Part shown: one piece after another, positions 60,701 to 64,000 of the stretch
How positions within the stretch are numbered: the first letter of the stretch is position 1
Layout of the letters: every line of letters starts with the position of its first letter
Assembly: GCA_032718565.1 (NCBI GenBank)
Contig: JAVGVS010000106.1
Location: 1,358,389-1,422,388 of the forward strand
DNA from: Distichodus sexfasciatus
Taxonomy: Eukaryota > Chordata > Actinopteri > Characiformes > Distichodontidae
Length of the DNA: 64,000 bases
Reading direction: 5' to 3'
The notes under the pieces: generated by a model
Seen by the model: the letters and a program-made list of their open reading frames with translations, nothing else
What the model was told of the DNA's origin: nothing
The model's database searches: none
Position numbers and translations under genes: made by a program

Positions 60701-63700
60701 GACTATCTTTGAATTTCAGCGGAGATTCTCAGTTGTATCTGCAATTTAGCCCAAGACTAGGCCTCAGGAAACATTTTGGGGCGGTTTCCCAGAAAGAGAT
60801 TAAGACTAGTCTTGGATTACAGAGTGTTTTGAATGGAGATTTTCCATTGAAAAAAATATATAGTTCAGAACTAGTCTTAATCGCTGTCTGGGAAACCGCC
60901 CCTTTATGTTTAGGATTAAATTGTGGTTGGGATTATGGACTAGACTATGGTTAATCTGTGGTTAGGATTAGGTTATGGTTAGTTTTAGTATGTGGATAAG
61001 ACTATGGTTAAGTTTAGGATGAAGAGTCAGGTTTAAGGAATAATTTGGATTATTTAGAAGACAATCGAACGTTCCTGACGTTTCACGCAAAGTTGGGTTT
61101 GTGCTGTTTTCAAAGTCGTTTTGCTAAAGAGTTAAAGACCAAAAAACGTGGAGAGAGATGCTGATGTGAGAGTTTATTCGGACCTATGAGCTTCTCCCAT
61201 GTGACCGCCTTGTTGCCCTCCAGACTCAGCCGCGTCTCCCACGTTTCTGGCTGTTTCAGCTTCATGCGCTGACCTGCTCTCTTGCTCTGCCACAAGCCAC
61301 TCAGGCCACTGCGCACGAAGGCCCTCAGGTCAGACGGGTACCTGAAAATACACACACACACACACACACACTCATGTTAATACCGTTCCTCAAGACCACA
61401 ATAAAAACGCAAGAAAGTCTGGCTCTTTGGAAGCAAAATACGAAGAACCTTGGCACAGCACCATAAGCAGAGGTCAGAATTAGTGGCCGAACCTCTTTTC
61501 CAGAATGCCCATGACGAACTCGGCCGGCTCTTTGATGTGCAGGCGTTTTATCATCTTTTTCATGTTGAACTCGCTCTGCCCTTTATCCACGGCACGCCGC
61601 TCCGTCTGCTCCACCTTTAACAGCAGCACGCACAGAAACACACGCAGTGTTACGACTGATATCCTAAAGTAGAGGTGGGCAATTCCAGTTCTGGAGGGAT
61701 AACATCCTGAAGCTCTCCCATCGTACCTGGTGAGTCACTTCTGCTAAAAATCTTACCTCAGACCAGGTGTGAATGGGCCTCGTTCGCCAATATTTACTTA
61801 TGTTTTTAGGGGTCCAAGCGTTAAGTGTTATGGACCCTTCTTGTAATTGTTCTGTTTCTTCTGCTTTCTTTTAATTTATTTATTTTCCCTATAAAACGGA
61901 TTGTACAGCTCAAAACGTAAGTCGCAGAAAGTAAGAATGGATGTGTATCTCTGCATAGTGGCGCTAAAGCAAGGGAAAACACGTTTTGACCTCTAGGGGC
62001 GCTAAAAATGCTATGTAAATTAATGCAATCTTATTCACCGAGGCACTAATTCTACAATGCCGCTATCCGAACAATAGGGGGCGCTAAAAATGCTAAATAA
62101 ATTAATGCGGTCTTACTCATTGAGGTGCTACTTATACAATAGCGCTATCCAAACAATAGGGGGCGCTAAAAATGCTACGTAAATGAATGCAGTCTTATTC
62201 ACCGAGGCGCTAATTATACCATGCCGCCATCCAAACAATAGGGGGCGCTAAAAATGCTAAGTAAATTAATGCAGTCTTACTCATTGAGGCGCTACTTATA
62301 CAATGGCGCTATCCGAACAATAGGGGGCGCTAAAAATGCTGCGTAAATGAATGCAGTCTTATTCACTGAGGCGCTAATTATACAATGCCACTATCCGAGC
62401 AATAGGGGGCGCTAAAAATGCTAGGGTTAAATTAATGCAGCCTCTTAATCGTAAGTTGATCAAGAGGAATGCTGCTTAAGAACATGTAATGAATCCCACA
62501 TAGATTAGTTTTAGCAAATTTCTTAAGAACAAAAGTAAGAAAATTCTTAAGAAGATATTACTGAATGAAGCCCAGCGTTCTGAATTTAAGGATGACGCAG
62601 AACCTCCAGGACATCTGACCGTCCAGGACTGGAATTGGCCACCGGTGTGCAAGCGGTTATAAAACCAAGTGGATGCAGGTGAAAAACACTCACCGTTTTT
62701 TTGAGAACAGATGTATCTGCTCGAACCAGGTTGGCCCATTTCTCCCACTGCTCCTCGGTCACCTCCTGAGAAGCAACCAGAACAGTGAGCTTCCTAATAA
62801 GCCAGACGTGCTCTAAAATGAATAATGCTGCCTTCACTACAATACAGTACAGTACCAAAGTCTTCAGCCTCTGCTCATTTACTCAAATTTTGCTTCCAGA
62901 GAGCGAGACTTTCTGGTGCTTAATTGGCGTCTGGATTTACATGCGTGCTTGCGTTAAATCACTGTAGCTATTGCCTCATTTTCCCAGCGAAATATAATGA
63001 AATCGGGGATGGTTTGACACTTTGGTACAGTGTTATTCGTACCTTGTGTTGGCGTTTTTTCTTGGGTCGGTGTTGACCGCGGTGTTTGCGTGTGTTGTAC
63101 TTGGCCAGCTGATACTCGCTGAACTGCTTGAATTTATCCACCAAGGCTTTCTTCAGACACGTGGGGAGGGAGCGACTGAAACACTGAGACACCGGGAAAG
63201 AGAAATGAGACCATCGCCAAGCTTGAAAAGGTTACGATAAAATCCCACATGTCAAACTGACTTCCTGTCCTCCTCACCATGCTGTAGATCCTGATCACCT
63301 CCAGCCAATCGGAGGGCAGCTGCACCGCTGGGCAGAAGTACCTGCGCAGGTGGGCTCTGGAGGCCGGCAGGTGAGCAGCCAGAGCCAGCAGGAAGTTGGC
63401 TGTGATGCGAATGTTCAGTTCCTGTCTGGTGTAGATGGCCACCTGGTGGAGGAACACAGACATTACAGTTGGGAAGACCCTACAGCAGGCAGCTTGATAT
63501 AGAACGCCCTCTAGTGGTGTATTCTGGTAATGCAGCCGCAACAGAAGACAAATTTTAATCCAAATATGGGACATGCCGACCAATATGGGACAGTTACTGA
63601 CCCTAATGTGGTCGGAAAGAAAGACGCAGTTGCAAATTCGTGCGTCGGCAGCTAAATACCATAAAAATGCTAATGACTGACACTGATAATCCGTTGACCC

Positions 63701-63877
63701 CTGGCACAAACACACCAAAAATCCCACCTTGAGAACGAACTCTGGGTCTTTCTGTGTGATCGTCTTGGCTTGCTTCTTAATTTTGCTCCAAATACTCGTC
63801 TCGTTGTCCCAGTTCTCCTGGCCTGGATTGGAGGCTTTTTGTACGAGGGAGGTACACACCATATTCAACAGCAAGTA
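37557..63877 (-). CDS. tep1: TEP1, telomerase-associated protein 1 (5' end outside window)
   Basis: TEP1 is a large RNA-binding protein found in vault particles and associated with telomerase RNP. Forty-nine coding exons were read on the minus strand, giving about 2,250 residues; human TEP1 has about 2,627. Domains in order are TROVE, vWA-like, DUF4062, NACHT and many WD40 repeats, exactly the TEP1 order. Exons are listed in the four block entries below. Nearly all junctions have canonical splice sites and compatible phases. Two weak points are an unresolved connection between exons 40260-40400 and 37788-37892, and an apparent one-base frameshift in the last exon. A further partial exon (SAMSVEP-like) may lie at about 63945-64000. 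AATAAA on the gene strand at 37301-37306 is a possible polyadenylation signal. The gene is unrelated in pathway to its neighbours, and its introns are full of repeats. Confidence 0.93.
38915..38996 (-). repeat. Purine-rich GAGGAG tract, possible TEP1 linker exon
   Basis: On the gene strand it reads as repeated GGAGGAGGAGAAGGAGG. It would encode poly-Glu in one frame (after NLGPDIQLNSCYDALRIENQ) or poly-Arg in another (then SSESVGANDSSGRGR). It lies where the human protein has a charged, repetitive linker between WD40 repeats. Neither frame fits the flanking exon phases cleanly, so exon status is uncertain. Confidence 0.4.
39281..39420. repeat. Fragment of a GGGCTGGACGATATG-type DNA repeat
   Basis: GGGCTGGACGATATGAATCT with repeated CGATTTCGATTT resembles a terminal sequence shared by many fish hAT-like repeats. 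Similar fragments occur near 51001 and 56590. The boundaries are unclear. Confidence 0.4.
40420..40930. other. TEP1 intron, nothing recognised
   Basis: GC-rich in its middle (40600-40800), with a short open piece reading ELGYFAEVHF-like in no recognised family. It may be part of a DNA transposon. Confidence 0.35.
41278..41945. mobile_element. TIR element in a TEP1 intron
   Basis: The left end TATGTGACTCTGCACGGCGA AACCAGCCGCTTGTCGCAA is matched by the right end in reverse complement (TATGTGACCCTCCACGGCAA AACCAGTCGCTTGTTGCAA). The length is about 665 bp with no coding frame, which suggests a MITE. Just before it, GAGGTGTAACGATACATCGA (41235) is another hAT-like fragment. Confidence 0.6.
43555..44880. 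repeat. 22-bp VNTR with 66-bp higher-order period
   Basis: About 60 copies of a 22-bp unit (GGAGTGTGTAACTCTATAGCCA) fill the intron between TEP1 exons 44934-45044 and 43367-43471. In the middle, three variant units (AGAAGTGTG, AGGAGTATG, AGGAGTGTG) alternate in fixed order, giving a 66-bp higher-order repeat. From about 44575 on, ATAACCAGG and ATAACTAGG variants take over. Confidence 0.95.
45058..45101. repeat. (ATC)n microsatellite
   Basis: About 14 ATC/CAT trinucleotides beside TEP1 exon 44934-45044, in the intron. Poly-Asp or poly-Met open frames through it are artefacts. Confidence 0.95.
47330..47640. repeat. GTTCACTATTAGAGCACTCT minisatellite
   Basis: About 15 units of roughly 20 bp, alternating AGAGCACTCTGTTCACTA and ACAGTGCTTGGATCACTA, in the intron between TEP1 exons 47676-47796 and 47123-47247. 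Confidence 0.9.
48353..52617 (-). CDS. tep1: TEP1 block 3: NACHT NTPase and helical exons
   Basis: Exons: 52423-52617, 51485-51675, 51254-51395, 50761-50940, 50352-50438, 49974-50106, 49717-49876, 48841-49063, 48469-48583, 48353-48391. The Walker A motif GREGEGKT lies at the end of exon 52423-52617, and a Walker B-like PLAVLVDGADLV is in exon 51254-51395. This predicts a STAND-type ATP/GTP-binding switch. A helical winged-helix-like region follows (LVQHGLLRLRSQFGVSGLDW, LHCDAEPLLHLPAHL, FMYANVHHRLLHPLL). The 13-codon exon 48353-48391 is unusually short but has good splice sites. Confidence 0.88.
49480..49695 (-). repeat. tRNA-derived SINE, antisense to plus strand
   Basis: Read on the minus strand, a head with GCGGAACGGTGATCGGTTCG AATCCC (B-box-like GGTTCGAATCC) is followed by TGATGGGTCAAACGCAGAGG and TGTGCTGTGGTGCGTTCACG, the usual body of a fish SINE family. 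It lies in a TEP1 intron and has the same orientation as the gene. Confidence 0.75.
51735..51785. repeat. (ATT)n microsatellite
   Basis: About 11 ATT units in a TEP1 intron. Confidence 0.9.
51880..52100. repeat. GGGCGCTAAAAATGCTAC tandem repeat, three copies
   Basis: Units of about 85 bp carry GGGCGCTAAAAATGCTACA, GGAGTCTGATCCACTGA and GCTAATTATACAATCCTGCT. The same family recurs at 39560-39615, 59590-59775 and 61980-62430. Confidence 0.85.
52722..54065 (-). CDS. tep1: TEP1 block 2: DUF4062 exons
   Basis: Exons: 53774-54065, 53491-53612, 52982-53095, 52722-52839. The block begins RGVRVFVSSTFRDMHAERD, the hallmark of DUF4062, a TIR-like fold often found before NACHT or other STAND ATPase modules. 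It continues with VELRWGVTEEE, LGILGERYGQVPP and LSVTEMEIRQFEALH. Exon 52982-53095 (SSVPEEWRGDFAAES) joins through a codon split after two bases to exon 52722-52839 (YSCEWGGLVEGRPC). This donor choice (AA|GTACGA) was preferred because it keeps the frame and restores the family motif. Confidence 0.88.
54134..63877 (-). CDS. tep1: TEP1 block 1: TROVE and vWA-like exons
   Basis: Exons: 63728-63877, 63278-63442, 63043-63183, 62694-62765, 61493-61614, 61184-61341, 59979-60088, 59347-59425, 58938-59130, 58139-58352, 57071-57223, 56211-56288, 54530-54651, 54359-54430, 54134-54277. The TROVE domain, which binds RNA (vault, telomerase or Y-type RNAs in the family), shows TRQELNIRITANFLLALAA, FSEYQLAKYNTRKHRG, RAGQRMKLKQPETWE, LPFMAMLRNLRNMI and SRQFPFRFLSA. 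From exon 58139-58352 onward (LDRYRQALEKAVQISC, PPLSGHTVIIFSK) the sequence follows the vWA-like part. The block ends with RLLEHVERVDKL, matching the linker before DUF4062. All exon phases agree. Confidence 0.9.
54783..55990. repeat. CTTTATTTCTACTTTTTA pyrimidine-rich array 1
   Basis: A degenerate tandem array of short TTTATTTCTNCTTTTTAC units of about 1.2 kb lies in the TEP1 intron between exons 56211-56288 and 54530-54651. On the gene strand it reads as A- and G-rich. Phe-rich open frames in it are artefacts. Confidence 0.9.
56755..57002. mobile_element. hAT-like element fragment
   Basis: The left end GGGTCAACTGATTATCGGGG and the right end CCAATATCGGTCGACCTCTA are imperfect inverted repeats of the type AGAGGTCGACCGATATTGG. 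The interior has ATTATCGGTATCAG and CAGTATCGGCCCTG. This matches a hAT-related family common in vertebrates. TGAATA next to both ends could be part of a target duplication. Confidence 0.6.
57298..58030. repeat. CTTTATTTCTACTTTTTA pyrimidine-rich array 2
   Basis: The same degenerate unit as the array at 54783-55990, in the neighbouring TEP1 intron between exons 58139-58352 and 57071-57223. At its right end (58030-58095) a SINE head fragment follows (GTGGCGTAATGGTTCGGGAG and CGCCGGTTTGAATAATCC). Confidence 0.88.
59585..59780. repeat. GGGCGCTAAAAATGC family, dispersed copy
   Basis: It contains AACAATAGGGGGTGCTAAAA and AACAATGGGGAGCGCTAAAA ATGCTACATAAACTTATGCA. It belongs to the same family as the tandem copies at 51880 and 61980. 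Confidence 0.75.
60215..61050. repeat. Palindromic MITE cluster with GGATTAGATTATGG simple repeats
   Basis: Three related palindromic units carry TTCCCAG...AAGCCTAGTC...GACTAGGCCTAA: 60303-60425, 60674-60776 and 60777-60901. The last is the most complete, with ends GGGCGGTTTCCCAGAAAGAG and CTGTCTGGGAAACCGCCCC. Between and after them run degenerate TTAGGATTAGATTATGGTTA repeats. All lie in a TEP1 intron. Confidence 0.75.
61975..62430. repeat. GGGGGCGCTAAAAATGCTA tandem repeat, six copies
   Basis: Six units of about 82 bp, each with CAATAGGGGGCGCTAAAAAT, TTAATGCAGTCTTATTCA and CACCGAGGCGCTAATTATAC, in the TEP1 intron between exons 62694-62765 and 61493-61614. Confidence 0.9.
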
Positions 63878-64000
63878 CTGAGGAAAAATGGAAAGGAGAT
63901 TATTTTTTTAACACTAGAAGGTTGTCTCAGTACAATTTTAGTAACCTAAAATGAATAAAGATGGTTCCACAGACATGGCACTCTCCATTAGCTTGATGAA

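Noticed and set aside
60220..61040. Telomere-like TTAGGG sequence inside the telomerase-associated gene
   Set aside because: The repeat is TTAGGATTAGATTATGG-like with irregular period, not TTAGGG. The link to TEP1 function is coincidental.

Overview
The window is vertebrate nuclear DNA, almost certainly from a teleost fish. Genes have GT-AG introns, no operons or ribosome binding sites are present, and the intergenic DNA is dense in Tc1 elements, tRNA-derived SINEs, L2-type LINEs, CACTG-ended and fold-back transposons, and long minisatellites. The mix of repeats suggests an ostariophysan lineage, but this is inference and no species is claimed.

Layout. (1) 1-9.9 kb: the end of VPS51 (+, last three coding exons), preceded by a broken Tc1 element; then complete TM7SF2 (delta14-sterol reductase, +, ten coding exons giving 421 residues); then single-exon ZNHIT2 (-), convergent with TM7SF2. 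The order VPS51-TM7SF2-ZNHIT2 matches the human 11q13 neighbourhood. (2) 9.9-37.5 kb: an accessory region with no confidently recognised host gene. It holds microsatellites, a roughly 2.05 kb tandem duplication carrying LINE fragments, inverted minisatellite arrays, a CACTG-ended element inserted in a minisatellite and itself carrying a fold-back MITE, a Ty3/gypsy remnant inserted in a LINE, a long-TIR element with a SINE inside, a chain of unassigned coding-like exons (33.2-35.2 kb) and an orphan C1q-domain fragment. (3) 37.5-64 kb: most of TEP1 (telomerase-associated/vault protein 1, -), read as 49 exons in the order TROVE, vWA-like, DUF4062, NACHT, WD40 repeats; its 5' end lies beyond the window. 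Its introns hold a 22-bp VNTR of about 1.3 kb, pyrimidine-rich arrays, MITEs and several copies of a GGGCGCTAAAAATGC repeat family.

The genes do not form a pathway. VPS51 acts in GARP/EARP tethering at the Golgi and endosomes, TM7SF2 in cholesterol synthesis in the ER, ZNHIT2 in R2TP/HSP90-dependent assembly of RNA polymerase and spliceosomal complexes, and TEP1 in vault and telomerase RNPs. Exon boundaries were read by eye from splice consensus, phase and family similarity. I found no convincing wholly new biological system. The most original signals are architectural: nested insertions, interleaved inverted repeats, a higher-order VNTR inside TEP1, and the unassigned exon chain.
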